Assembly: GCF_000381925.1 (NCBI RefSeq)
Contig: NZ_KB907310.1
Coordinates: 248,001-312,000, forward strand
DNA: 64,000 nt
From: Nocardia sp. BMG111209
GTDB lineage: Bacteria > Actinomycetota > Actinomycetes > Mycobacteriales > Mycobacteriaceae
Reading direction: 5' to 3'
In this document: positions 8,524 to 16,186 of the stretch, piece by piece
Position numbering within the stretch: the stretch's first letter is position 1
How the letters are laid out: each line of letters starts with the position of its first letter
The notes under the pieces: model-generated
The model's input: only the letters and a program-made list of their open reading frames with translations
Databases searched by the model: none
What the model was told of the DNA's origin: nothing
Translations under genes and position numbers: made by a program

Positions 8524-9468
8524 TCACAGCCGCGGCGCCGGAAGCCAGCGGCCCGTGCGCGGTTTGCCCAGTGCGGCCGCCGCTGCCGTCTCCACGCGCC
8601 GCGCCACCACACCCGGTTCGTCGAGTTCGTCCCAGGTCCAGCGGGCCACCGACCAGCCCAGAGCGCGCAACCGGGCCTCGCGGCGACCGGCCGCGGCCGC
8701 GGTGTGCAAGGCCCGCTCGGCCGCGTATCCCGGTGGGTCGCCGTCGAATTCGCCCACCACGCCGATCCGCGGGAAGAGGAAATCCACCCGCGCGACGAAG
8801 CCCGCCTCGGGGGACAGAATCCGGGCCTGCAACTCCGGCGCCGGAAATCCCGCGTGCCGCAACGCGACCCGGCTGCGCGACTCCCCGATACTCTCGCTGC
8901 GCCGGTCCAGGAACCGCACCACCGCCGCGGCATTGCGGTAGCCGGGCCGGTTGTCCAGCCGGTGCAGCTGATCGAGCAACTGGGCTCGGCGGGTGCCGCC
9001 GCCGCGCAACGCGCCGTCCCCGCACACCACCGACTGTTCGAACGGCTCGGTGCGGGCCAGGTCGAGAAGGGTGCGCGCGACCGTGGTGCACCGGATGCCG
9101 TCCACCACCGTGATCTCCTCCGGCTCGAGCAGCGCGGAGTGCACCAGCAGCCGATCGCCGCGCCGGCCGCCGCTGCGCCGGTTGCGGGTCAGATGCGCGC
9201 GGTCCAGCCGTAGCCGCCAGACGGGCAGGCCGTGCAGCACCGCGGCGGAGACATGGCTGACGACAGCGGAATCGGAGGCCGCGGCGACGGTGGCCCGGAC
9301 CAGCAGCCGATGGCGCTGCGCGGGTGACACCGTGGCGGGCGGAACGGCCAGATAATGCCCGGGCCGCAGGCGATGCCACAGACCGTGGTGGCACAGCCGG
9401 TGCAGATCGGTGTCGGACAGGCCGGCGGCGAGGGCGTCCCGGCGGGAAACGGACTGTGGGGTGGCCAT
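8524..9468 (-). CDS. AbiEi-like N-terminus fused to nuclease-like domain
   Basis: A 314-residue protein of a kind common in Nocardia and mycobacteria. Residues 1-80 (VSRRDALAAGLSDTDLHRL) look like the winged-helix N-terminus of AbiEi-type antitoxins. The C-terminal 100 residues (ARVDFLFPRIGVVGEFDGD, then a helix and LRALGWSVARWTWDEL) resemble the DUF559/Vsr-like endonuclease fold, with Asp and Glu-x-Asp positions present but the usual following Lys not obvious. No AbiEii-type toxin lies nearby, so a working toxin-antitoxin role is unproven. It stands 116 bases upstream of the repeat-protein gene on the same strand. Assignment is by pattern only. Confidence 0.65.
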   Translation of the reverse strand: MATPQSVSRRDALAAGLSDTDLHRLCHHGLWHRLRPGHYLAVPPATVSPAQRHRLLVRATVAAASDSAVVSHVSAAVLHGLPVWRLRLDRAHLTRNRRSGGRRGDRLLVHSALLEPEEITVVDGIRCTTVARTLLDLARTEPFEQSVVCGDGALRGGGTRRAQLLDQLHRLDNRPGYRNAAAVVRFLDRRSESIGESRSRVALRHAGFPAPELQARILSPEAGFVARVDFLFPRIGVVGEFDGDPPGYAAERALHTAAAAGRREARLRALGWSVARWTWDELDEPGVVARRVETAAAAALGKPRTGRWLPAPRL

Positions 9469-9551
9469 ATGCCGATCATGGCCACCCCACGGTCCGGGTC
9501 ACAGCCCCGAAGTCACGAATGTGGACAACTCGGGGGGTGTGAGCAAAATAT

Positions 9552-10802
9552 TCAGCACATCCGCGGTGCGGGAACGCCGTTCAGCCGGGCCGACACCCAG
9601 TCGATCGCGAGCGGCATGCCCACCACGGCGGTGGTCATATGTTCCGGGATCGGGATCGGATCCACCTGCAGTCGCACCCCGGCGTCGCAGTACCGGCGAT
9701 CGGTGTGGTCGATCGCGTCGACCGGCAGCAGCGGATCCGAGGGTGAATGCCATTCGAAGATCGGCATGGTCGGGATGCCGTCGAAGTACTCGAGGCTGTT
9801 CTCCTCCAGCACCGCGCGGGCATCGGGATTGTCGATCAGCGCCGTGCTGGCGGCGTATTCCATCGCGGAGTGCCCGGCGCCGGTCGCGATGATGTCGTTG
9901 GTGCAGCTGTTGGCCATCCGGCCGCCGACCGCCAGGCCGTTGGCATTCATGTTCTCGCTGATCGGCAGCCGGTCCGGGTACTCCCGTTCCATCCCGATCG
10001 CGGCGGCCATCGCCAGCCCGAACGCCGGATGCGAATCGGCGCCCAGCGCGGTCACCATCGTGATCAGGTTCATCGGCACCCCGCCGTAGGCGGCGCCGGC
10101 GATGTCCAGATCGGGTGCGTAGGTGGGCTGCAGCGCCGCCGCCCAGGCCGTCGCCATGCCGCCGCCGGAATAACCGGCCATCGCGGCCCGGCTGCGGCCC
10201 AGGCCGAGACCGGCCACCTGCTTCACCGCGCGGATGCCGTCCAGCGTGATCTGACCGCCGAGCCGCGCCGCGCCGTAGGCGAGGTTCGGGCCCAGATGGT
10301 CGGGCAGCGCCACGCTCCAGCCCTGCAGCAGTACCGAGTTCAGCGCCGGCGCCTCCCGGATGACCAGGTTGGGGTCGTTGCTGTACAGCTCGTGCGAGAC
10401 CGCGCATTCCGCGCCGAGCGCGTTGATGATGTGCTGATACGACAGCAGTGGTCCGTCGACCACATGGTTGAACGGTGTGATCACCGTGGTGGTCGCGGCG
10501 ATCGGTCCGCCGCGCGAGTCGGTGGAGCGGAACTTCACCAGATTGACGGTGCTGCCGGGGAAGGTGGCCAGCGGGGGCAGTGCCCGCACGTCCAGGACGT
10601 CACCGACCTGGCGGTCCGCCAGGTCCGGTGGGGCGGAATAGAAGGGATCGGGATCCGGAGCGTGGAACAGCGGCGTTGCTCCGGCGGTGGCGGCCATCGC
10701 CAGCCCGAGGGCCGTGCCGCCGAGCGCCGCCAGCATGCGGCGCATTCCGCGCCGAGTGCTCCGGGACCGGGACGGTAGAGACGGTTCTGCCTGACGGTTC
10801 AT
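9552..10802 (-). CDS. Secreted lipase, LIP family
   Basis: A 416-residue exported alpha/beta-hydrolase of the secretory lipase family (PF03583 type), expected to hydrolyse triacylglycerols or other esters outside the cell. An Arg-rich N-terminus, a hydrophobic core and an Ala-x-Ala-like cleavage region near residue 42 form the signal peptide. The nucleophile is Ser212 in GYSGG; Asp356 (HSPSDPLLP) and His388 (PIPEHMT) fit the rest of the triad. The start was set at ATG 10802 because GGAGG lies six bases upstream; the frame runs 17 codons further. It appears to be a single-gene unit, 236 bases from the divergent-side neighbour. Confidence 0.88.
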   Translation of the reverse strand: MNRQAEPSLPSRSRSTRRGMRRMLAALGGTALGLAMAATAGATPLFHAPDPDPFYSAPPDLADRQVGDVLDVRALPPLATFPGSTVNLVKFRSTDSRGGPIAATTTVITPFNHVVDGPLLSYQHIINALGAECAVSHELYSNDPNLVIREAPALNSVLLQGWSVALPDHLGPNLAYGAARLGGQITLDGIRAVKQVAGLGLGRSRAAMAGYSGGGMATAWAAALQPTYAPDLDIAGAAYGGVPMNLITMVTALGADSHPAFGLAMAAAIGMEREYPDRLPISENMNANGLAVGGRMANSCTNDIIATGAGHSAMEYAASTALIDNPDARAVLEENSLEYFDGIPTMPIFEWHSPSDPLLPVDAIDHTDRRYCDAGVRLQVDPIPIPEHMTTAVVGMPLAIDWVSARLNGVPAPRMC

Positions 10803-11038
10803 CCATGACCTCCACGCGAGTGAAGCAGAATGTGAACTCCGGGCAGTCCGCATTCAAATGGCAACCGCGTGGATTTCCCTGCGACACACCGTCTCGATGT
10901 CCGGAAACGCCGTAAAAGTTACCTAGACACGCCGCAACTAGTCGACACGCCAGAGATTTTCACCGGCGAGTCCATGTGCATGGGTGGCGTTTCAGATCTC
11001 TCGGCCACACGCTATAGCAAATAGTCAGCAACGCAAGC

Positions 11039-11668
11039 TCAGCCGAGATGCGTCATCCCGGCGGCGACGACTCGGGAGATGCCCAGTATCTCGTCGGCCG
11101 TGGGCAGGCTGAGCCCGTCGAGGGTGTGCAGCCGATCGGTGGTGGCGACGGCGAGCATCGCCGAGACCCACGCGGCCGCGCAGGCGCGCACGGTGCCGGG
11201 CTGCACCGGTACCGGCGCGCTGGCCTGCAACACCCGCGCGGTGACGTCGAGCAACTGATCGCGCATGCGGCGCAGTTGCTTCCGGACGTCGGGATGGGTG
11301 TCGGCCTCGCGCCACATGATGACCCGCAGCACCGAGGAGTGGTGATCGCGCAGATTCAGCGCGGCATCCAGATTCACCAGGCTGGTGGCCGGATCACCCG
11401 GGCTGATCACGGAAGTGATGTCGTCGAGCGGATGCGGTGGGACCCGCTCGGCCATCAGCGCCGACAGGATCGAATCCTTCGTCGGGAAGTAGTAGAAGAC
11501 CAGCCCTTTCGGCACGCCGGCGGCCACGGCGATGGCCGCCGTCGCGGTCGCATCGAATCCGTGTGCGGCGAAAAGGTTTTCGGCGGCGTCGAGAATGAGC
11601 TGACGGGCGTCGCCGTCAACCTTCCGGCTGCGGCGACGCCCCGCTCGATCGGGCTTCGGCACATGCAT
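11039..11668 (-). CDS. TetR-family transcriptional regulator
   Basis: A 209-residue repressor-type protein. The N-terminal helix-turn-helix is clear (LFAAHGFDATATAAIAVAAG, then GLVFYYFPTKDSIL), followed by an all-helical ligand-binding half with no obvious ligand. The ATG at 11668 shares its first base with the stop of the SPW gene (TGATG), so the two are translationally coupled and must be in one operon. A palindrome at 12066-12083 upstream of the pair is a likely autoregulatory site. The role may be to sense a membrane-active compound, but this is inference from the neighbour only. Confidence 0.88.
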   Translation of the reverse strand: MHVPKPDRAGRRRSRKVDGDARQLILDAAENLFAAHGFDATATAAIAVAAGVPKGLVFYYFPTKDSILSALMAERVPPHPLDDITSVISPGDPATSLVNLDAALNLRDHHSSVLRVIMWREADTHPDVRKQLRRMRDQLLDVTARVLQASAPVPVQPGTVRACAAAWVSAMLAVATTDRLHTLDGLSLPTADEILGISRVVAAGMTHLG

Positions 11669-12015
11669 CAAAGAGCAGTATGCCGTCGCGCCGTTACCTG
11701 CGGAAGAGCTGCGACCGCAACGACCACGGTCAGCACGCCCACGATCCATGCGGTCCACGAAGCGCCGTTGAACGCATGGAAGTTCATCACCCAGGGGGCG
11801 ATGAACAGCAGCACGCCGAGTACGCCCATCGCGTAGTCCGCTCCCGCCTGGGCCGGGTTCGCGAGTTGGGCCAGACCCGTCAGGGCGATCAGGACGCCCA
11901 GAACGATGAGGGTCCACAATGCCCGGTTGTTGTGGTCTACCCAGATCGGTGACAGCGCGGTGAAGACGCCGAGCACGACGGCTACGAAGTCCTGCGCGCG
12001 ACTCTCGGTGAACAT
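11668..12015 (-). CDS. SPW-repeat membrane protein
   Basis: A 115-residue integral membrane protein with four hydrophobic segments. It carries two copies of the SPW-type signature (LSPIWVDH near residue 22 and IAPWVMNF near 75), which places it in the SPW repeat family of two-by-two helix proteins of unknown function. GAGGAGG lies at a good distance before the ATG at 12015. It is the first gene of a two-gene operon with the TetR regulator. Regulation by that TetR is inferred from the palindrome about 50 bases upstream. Confidence 0.88.
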   Translation of the reverse strand: MFTESRAQDFVAVVLGVFTALSPIWVDHNNRALWTLIVLGVLIALTGLAQLANPAQAGADYAMGVLGVLLFIAPWVMNFHAFNGASWTAWIVGVLTVVVAVAALPQVTARRHTAL

Positions 12016-12065
12016 TCAGTACCTCCTCGAGGATGGCGAATGATGCCTCCTTCGGTATAACTCTG

Positions 12066-12083
12066 ATTGACCGGCCGATCAAT
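12066..12083. promoter_or_regulatory. Palindromic TetR-type operator
   Basis: An 18-base imperfect palindrome, ATTGACCGGCCGATCAAT, matches its own reverse complement at 16 of 18 positions. The TGACCGGCCGGTCA-like core is typical of TetR-family operators. It lies 51 bases upstream of the SPW-TetR operon and 90 bases upstream of the divergent reductase gene, so it could control either. Confidence 0.6.
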
Positions 12084-12172
12084 AGTTCCGGCGGGAAAGA
12101 TTATGCACCGATGTCGGATATGGTGGGCATCACGGAGAGAACGGCACTCTCTTTGGATTAGGGTGAGGTTTC

Positions 12173-13366
12173 ATGCAGCGTACGATCGTGATCGTCGGAG
12201 CGGGGCTGGCCGGCCTGCGCGTCGCCGAGGAACTGCGACGGGCCGGGTTCACCGGCGAGGTGGTACTGGTCGGGGACGAGAACCGGCTGCCCTACGATCG
12301 GCCACCGCTGTCCAAGCAGTTCGTCCGTGGTGAGGTCGACGACACCACCTTCAAACCGGCCGAATTCTTCACCGAACAGGACATCCGGCTGCGCCTGGGC
12401 GTCGCCGCCACCGGACTGGACTCCGCCGCGCGCCGGCTGACCCTGTCCGACGGCGAGGTCCTGGACTACGACGAGTTGATCATCGCCACCGGCCTGCGCC
12501 CCCGGCTGATCCTCGGCCTGGCCGAGGGACCGATTCCGGGCGTGCACGTCCTGCGCAAACACGACGACGCGGCCGGTCTGCGCGCCGCGATCCCGAACGC
12601 CACGCGCGCGCTGATCGTCGGCGCCGGCTTCATCGGCTGCGAGCTGACCGCCAGCTTCCGCTCCGCCGGCCTGGACGTGGTGCTGGTCGAACCCCAGCCC
12701 GAACCGCTGGCCGCGGCCCTGGGTGAGCAGGTGGGCGCGCTCGTGGCGCGCATACACCGCGCCGAGGGGGTCGACGTGCGCGCCGGCGTCGGCGTCACCG
12801 AACTGATCGTCGAGGGCGGCGCGGTGCGCGGCGCCCGCCTCTCCGACGGCGAGACCGTCGACGCGGATCTGGTGGTCGTCGGCGTCGGCTCCGTGCCCGT
12901 GACCGAGTGGCTCGCCGATTCCGGTGTGCCGCTTGCGGATCCGCGTGCCGGTGGCGGCGTACTCGCCGACGCCGTGGGCCGCAGCACGGTCGAGGGCGTC
13001 TGGGCGCTCGGCGACGTGGCCGCGTGGCAGCACGACGGCGGCCCGCACCGCCGCATCGAGCACTGGACCAATGCCGGCGAACAGGCCCGGCTGCTGGCCG
13101 CGGCACTGCTCGGCGGCGAGGTGCCGCCCGGCCCCCGGGTGCCCTACGTGTGGAGCGACCAGTACGACATCAAGATCCAGGTGCTGGGTAGCACGCGCGG
13201 CGCCGACCAGGTCGAGATCATCGAGGACGACGGCCGCAAATTCCTGGCGCACTATTTCGTGAACGGTGTCCTCACCGCGGTGGTCGGCGCCGGCCGCCCC
13301 GCCCAGGTGATGAAGACCCGGGCACAGCTGGTCGAGAACGCCAAGGCGGCCGTCCCCGTGCGCTGA
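12173..13366 (+). CDS. FAD-dependent ferredoxin reductase
   Basis: A 397-residue NAD(P)H-dependent flavoprotein of the rhodocoxin/putidaredoxin reductase type, which passes electrons to a small ferredoxin serving a P450 or dioxygenase. The FAD site is GAGLAG at residues 9-14, followed by the family signature YDRPPLSK. The NAD(P) site GAGFIGCE is near residue 149, and the second FAD motif WALGDVA near 276. A C-terminal reductase domain is complete. It starts at ATG 12173 behind GGGTGAGG. No ferredoxin or P450 gene is visible beside it, so the partner is elsewhere. Confidence 0.88.
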   Translation: MQRTIVIVGAGLAGLRVAEELRRAGFTGEVVLVGDENRLPYDRPPLSKQFVRGEVDDTTFKPAEFFTEQDIRLRLGVAATGLDSAARRLTLSDGEVLDYDELIIATGLRPRLILGLAEGPIPGVHVLRKHDDAAGLRAAIPNATRALIVGAGFIGCELTASFRSAGLDVVLVEPQPEPLAAALGEQVGALVARIHRAEGVDVRAGVGVTELIVEGGAVRGARLSDGETVDADLVVVGVGSVPVTEWLADSGVPLADPRAGGGVLADAVGRSTVEGVWALGDVAAWQHDGGPHRRIEHWTNAGEQARLLAAALLGGEVPPGPRVPYVWSDQYDIKIQVLGSTRGADQVEIIEDDGRKFLAHYFVNGVLTAVVGAGRPAQVMKTRAQLVENAKAAVPVR

Positions 13367-13396
13367 ACCGTCACACCGGGGCGATAGGCTCGCGGG

Positions 13397-14170
13397 GTGA
13401 TCGTCTCGCTCATCGATTCGGGGCTGGGATTGCTCTCCACGGGAGCGTGGTTGCGGCGGCTGCGGCCGGAACTCGACCTGCTGTTGCAGTTGGATCCGGA
13501 CGGCGCGCCCTGGGGCCCCAAGCCGGAGCAGTGGGTCACCGACCGGGTGCTGGAGGCCACCCGCCGCGCGCTGCGACTCGGCGCGGAGGTGATCGTGCTG
13601 CCGTGCAACACCGCCAGCGTGACCGCGCTGGAACACGTACGCGCCGAGGTCGGCCCGCAGGTGCCGGTGATCGGCACCGTCCCGGCCATCAAACCCGCCG
13701 CCGCCGCGTGCCGGACGGTCGCGGTCTGGGCCACCGCCGCGACCACGGCCAGCCGTTATCAGGCCGACCTGATCGCCCGCTTCGGCGGTGCCGCCGAGGT
13801 GGTCGGGGTCGCGTGCCACGGCCTCGCCGACGCCATCGATCGCGGCGATCTGCCCGCGATCGACGACGCGATCGTGCGGGCCGTCGCGCAGACCCCGCCC
13901 GGCACCGAGGGCATCGTGCTCGGCTGCACCCACTACCCCTTGGTGCTGGACGCGATCCTCGCCGCGCTGCCCGCCGGGGTGCGGTTGTTCGACAGTGCGG
14001 AAGCCGTTGCGGCGCAGACTCTCCGGCGCATCGACGCCCTCGGTCGTACCGCGGGCGGCACGGGTGCGGTGACCGTCTTCAACAGCGGCCGGCCGGGCAC
14101 GCTGCCCGACAGCGCGGCCGCCTTCGAACCGGGCCGCGCCCTGGGCGCCCTCGCCGGGACCGTGGCCTGA
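13397..14170 (+). CDS. Aspartate/glutamate racemase family protein
   Basis: A 257-residue cofactor-independent racemase of the MurI fold. The active-site signatures are present in order: DSGLGLLS near the N-terminus, PCNTAS around residue 73 with the first catalytic Cys, and GCTHYPL around 176 with the second. It departs from housekeeping MurI, which normally has DSGVGGLT, so I call the family rather than murI. If active it would interconvert L- and D-glutamate (or aspartate) in the cytoplasm. It starts at GTG 13397, 30 bases after the reductase gene, and is probably co-transcribed with it. Confidence 0.78.
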   Translation: MIVSLIDSGLGLLSTGAWLRRLRPELDLLLQLDPDGAPWGPKPEQWVTDRVLEATRRALRLGAEVIVLPCNTASVTALEHVRAEVGPQVPVIGTVPAIKPAAAACRTVAVWATAATTASRYQADLIARFGGAAEVVGVACHGLADAIDRGDLPAIDDAIVRAVAQTPPGTEGIVLGCTHYPLVLDAILAALPAGVRLFDSAEAVAAQTLRRIDALGRTAGGTGAVTVFNSGRPGTLPDSAAAFEPGRALGALAGTVA

Positions 14171-14189
14171 GGCGCACGGCCATCCGTTG

Positions 14190-15245
14190 TCAGAACTGGA
14201 TTTTCAGATGATCGGTGACCGGGTGGGCCTGGCAGCCGAGAATGTATCCGGCCTCGATGTCCTCGGGATCGAGGATTTCGCAGCTGTCCATTTCCACCTT
14301 GCCCGACACGACAGTGCAGGCGCACGAACCGCATTCGCCTTCCTGGCAGGAATACGGCACGTCGATTCCCTTGGAGAGCATGAGATCCACGAGGGTTTGC
14401 CGGCGCGGCCACCGCAGATTGTGCGTCTGCCCGTCGAGTTCCACCTCGACCGTCGCCGCGTCCGCGGCTTCCTCGTCGCTCACCTCGACCGGTGAATCGG
14501 TCGAGAACGGGTCGCCCGACAGCGAATTGAACACCTCGGCATGGGTTCGGTTGCGCGGCAGACCCAATTGCGCGAGCGCGTCGTGCACGCCGTCCATGAA
14601 CGGTTTCGGCCCGCACATGTAGGCGCGATGATCGGTGTAGGGGGCGGCCAGCCGGGCCAGCGCCTCCGCACTCGGCAGGCCCTGCAGGGTTTCCAGCCAG
14701 TGCACGATCGCCAGGCGCTGCGGGTGTTTGGCCGCCAATTCCCGCAATTCGCCGGCGAAGATCACCGATTCCGGATCGCGGTTGGCATAGATGAGCACCA
14801 CCCGGCCGCTGCCGCGGGCCAGTGCCGATTTCAGGATCGAGATCACCGGCGTGATACCGCTGCCGGCGGCGAACAGCAGCAGATCCTCGTCGAAATCCTT
14901 GACGGTGAAGGTGCCCGACGGCGGCAGCACCTCCAGGGTGTCGCCCGCTCGCAGGTTGTCGCACACCCAATTCGAGGCATATCCGTCGGCGGTCCGCTTC
15001 ACGGTCACCTTCGGCCGATCGTCGGTGTGCGGCGAACTGGCCAGCGAATAGCAGCGCGCCACCGAGCCGGTCAGTTCGCTGGGAATGCGCAGCGTGAGGA
15101 ACTGCCCGGACTGGTAGGCGAACCGCTCACGCAGTTCCTCGGGCACCTCGAAGACCACCGAGCAGGCGTCGGCGGTCTCGGGGATCACCGCGGAGATCCG
15201 CAGTACGGCCGAGCGCGAGCTGTGCGGTACGTCGACGGTCGTCAT
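14190..15245 (-). CDS. kshB: 3-ketosteroid 9-alpha-hydroxylase reductase KshB
   Basis: A 351-residue electron-transfer protein with three parts in the KshB/Hmp order. An FAD domain carries RCYSLASS (residues 64-71); a NAD domain has AAGSGITPV (126-134) and CGPKP (211-215); a C-terminal plant-type [2Fe-2S] ferredoxin domain has ligands Cys300, Cys305, Cys308 and Cys338. In the family it feeds electrons to the oxygenase KshA, which opens the B ring of sterols. A KstR-type box lies 44 bases upstream, supporting sterol regulation. AGAGGA precedes the ATG. It converges with the racemase gene with a 19-base gap. Confidence 0.87.
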   Translation of the reverse strand: MTTVDVPHSSRSAVLRISAVIPETADACSVVFEVPEELRERFAYQSGQFLTLRIPSELTGSVARCYSLASSPHTDDRPKVTVKRTADGYASNWVCDNLRAGDTLEVLPPSGTFTVKDFDEDLLLFAAGSGITPVISILKSALARGSGRVVLIYANRDPESVIFAGELRELAAKHPQRLAIVHWLETLQGLPSAEALARLAAPYTDHRAYMCGPKPFMDGVHDALAQLGLPRNRTHAEVFNSLSGDPFSTDSPVEVSDEEAADAATVEVELDGQTHNLRWPRRQTLVDLMLSKGIDVPYSCQEGECGSCACTVVSGKVEMDSCEILDPEDIEAGYILGCQAHPVTDHLKIQF

Positions 15246-15288
15246 GGTGTCCTCTCGGGGCGGGCCGGCGCGCGGCGACAGGCAAAAC

Positions 15289-15302
15289 TAGAACCTGTTC
15301 TA
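15289..15302. promoter_or_regulatory. KstR-type operator upstream of kshB
   Basis: TAGAACCTGTTCTA fits the published KstR consensus TNNAACNNGTTNNA exactly, with perfect 6-base arms. It lies 44 bases before the kshB start and overlaps the stop codon of the adjacent TetR gene (15300-15302). KstR represses cholesterol-degradation genes in mycobacteria and rhodococci; the KstR gene itself is not in this window. Confidence 0.75.
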
Positions 15303-15944
15303 TTTTGATGATACGTGGCCCTCGCGCTGCCGGACAAGCTGGGCCTCCAGACCGGCCACGAGCACATCCATCCCGAAGTCGTAGGTATACCTGCCGCGCA
15401 GGTCGCCGATGTGCCGGAAGGCCCGCTCGACCGGGTCGGGCAGGGTGACCCCCGCCGGGGTGGAGCGGTCGCGCGGGTTCACCCGGGCCCGGCCGAACAG
15501 ATAGATGTGCACGGTCGCGTAGGCGGACAGGACATTACGGTCGTCGAATCCGGCGTCGAACAGGATCTCCATCACCGAGGCGATGAGATCCAGCTGTTTG
15601 CCGAGCATCTGGTCGAGCAGGACGTCGCCGAGGCCCGGATGTTTGCGCAATTTCTCGTCGATCTGATCGATGAGTTCGCGCAACCGTTGCTGCCACGGAC
15701 CGGAATCCGGTGCGGGGCGGCGTACTCCGGAGAGCGCGGCGGTGACCACCAGATCGAGTAGTTCGCGTTTGTCGGCGACGTAGTAATACGGGGCCATCGG
15801 CGAAACCCCGAGTTCCCGGGACAACCGGCGCATCGACAACTTCTCGACACCGTCGGTGCGCACCACTCGCAGTGCGGCCTCGACGATCTCGGATTCCGAC
15901 AGCGTATTACCGCCCCCGCTGGTCTGCATATGTCCCGCTCCCAT
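15300..15944 (-). CDS. TetR-family transcriptional regulator
   Basis: A 214-residue regulator with the N-terminal helix-turn-helix LSMRRLSRELGVSPMAPYYY and a helical C-terminus of the TetR_C type (ARKHPGLGDVLLDQ-like segment). The ATG at 15944 with AGAGGTGGC in front was chosen; ATG 15929 is a close alternative. It is divergent from the glycosyltransferase gene at 16187, and a TACGAC/GTCGTA palindrome lies between them. Its N-terminus does not resemble KstR. Its stop codon lies inside the kshB operator. The target is not known. Confidence 0.82.
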   Translation of the reverse strand: MGAGHMQTSGGGNTLSESEIVEAALRVVRTDGVEKLSMRRLSRELGVSPMAPYYYVADKRELLDLVVTAALSGVRRPAPDSGPWQQRLRELIDQIDEKLRKHPGLGDVLLDQMLGKQLDLIASVMEILFDAGFDDRNVLSAYATVHIYLFGRARVNPRDRSTPAGVTLPDPVERAFRHIGDLRGRYTYDFGMDVLVAGLEAQLVRQREGHVSSK

Positions 15945-16061
15945 GCCACCTCTGATTTGCGGCCGGCCCGATCGGCCCGGCCGCCGACACCGTCGACCAC
16001 TGTTCACCCGGCTGTTTCCCCCGAAGTCTAGAGCGTGGGTATTTCCCGCGTCCCGGTGTGG

Positions 16062-16078
16062 TACGACCCACAGTCGTA
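16062..16078. promoter_or_regulatory. Candidate operator between TetR and mftF genes
   Basis: TACGAC and GTCGTA form a perfect inverted repeat with a 5-base spacer, midway in the divergent intergenic region. It is a plausible TetR-family site but was found by eye and is unsupported otherwise. Confidence 0.35.
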
Positions 16079-16186
16079 TGCGGTCTGTCCGGCATGTCGC
16101 ACGCGTTGCCGAGGTGAGGGCGTGAATTCGCCGTGGCTTTCGATCGTGCGCACTCCGAACGGCAATCAGCGCTTAGCATCTCCGGA

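Noticed and set aside
8408..9394. Upstream extension of the repeat-protein frame
   Set aside because: It runs antiparallel-in-frame through the neighbouring AbiEi-like gene on the same strand and has no protein-like content; the ATG at 8407 is the plausible start.
13397..14170. Calling the racemase-family gene murI
   Set aside because: The N-terminal signature is DSGLGLLS instead of the DSGVGGLT of housekeeping glutamate racemases, so only the family is claimed.
15300..15944. TetR gene as KstR, because a KstR-type box overlaps its end
   Set aside because: The helix-turn-helix and C-terminal half look like the TetR_C type and not like KstR; the box more likely serves kshB.
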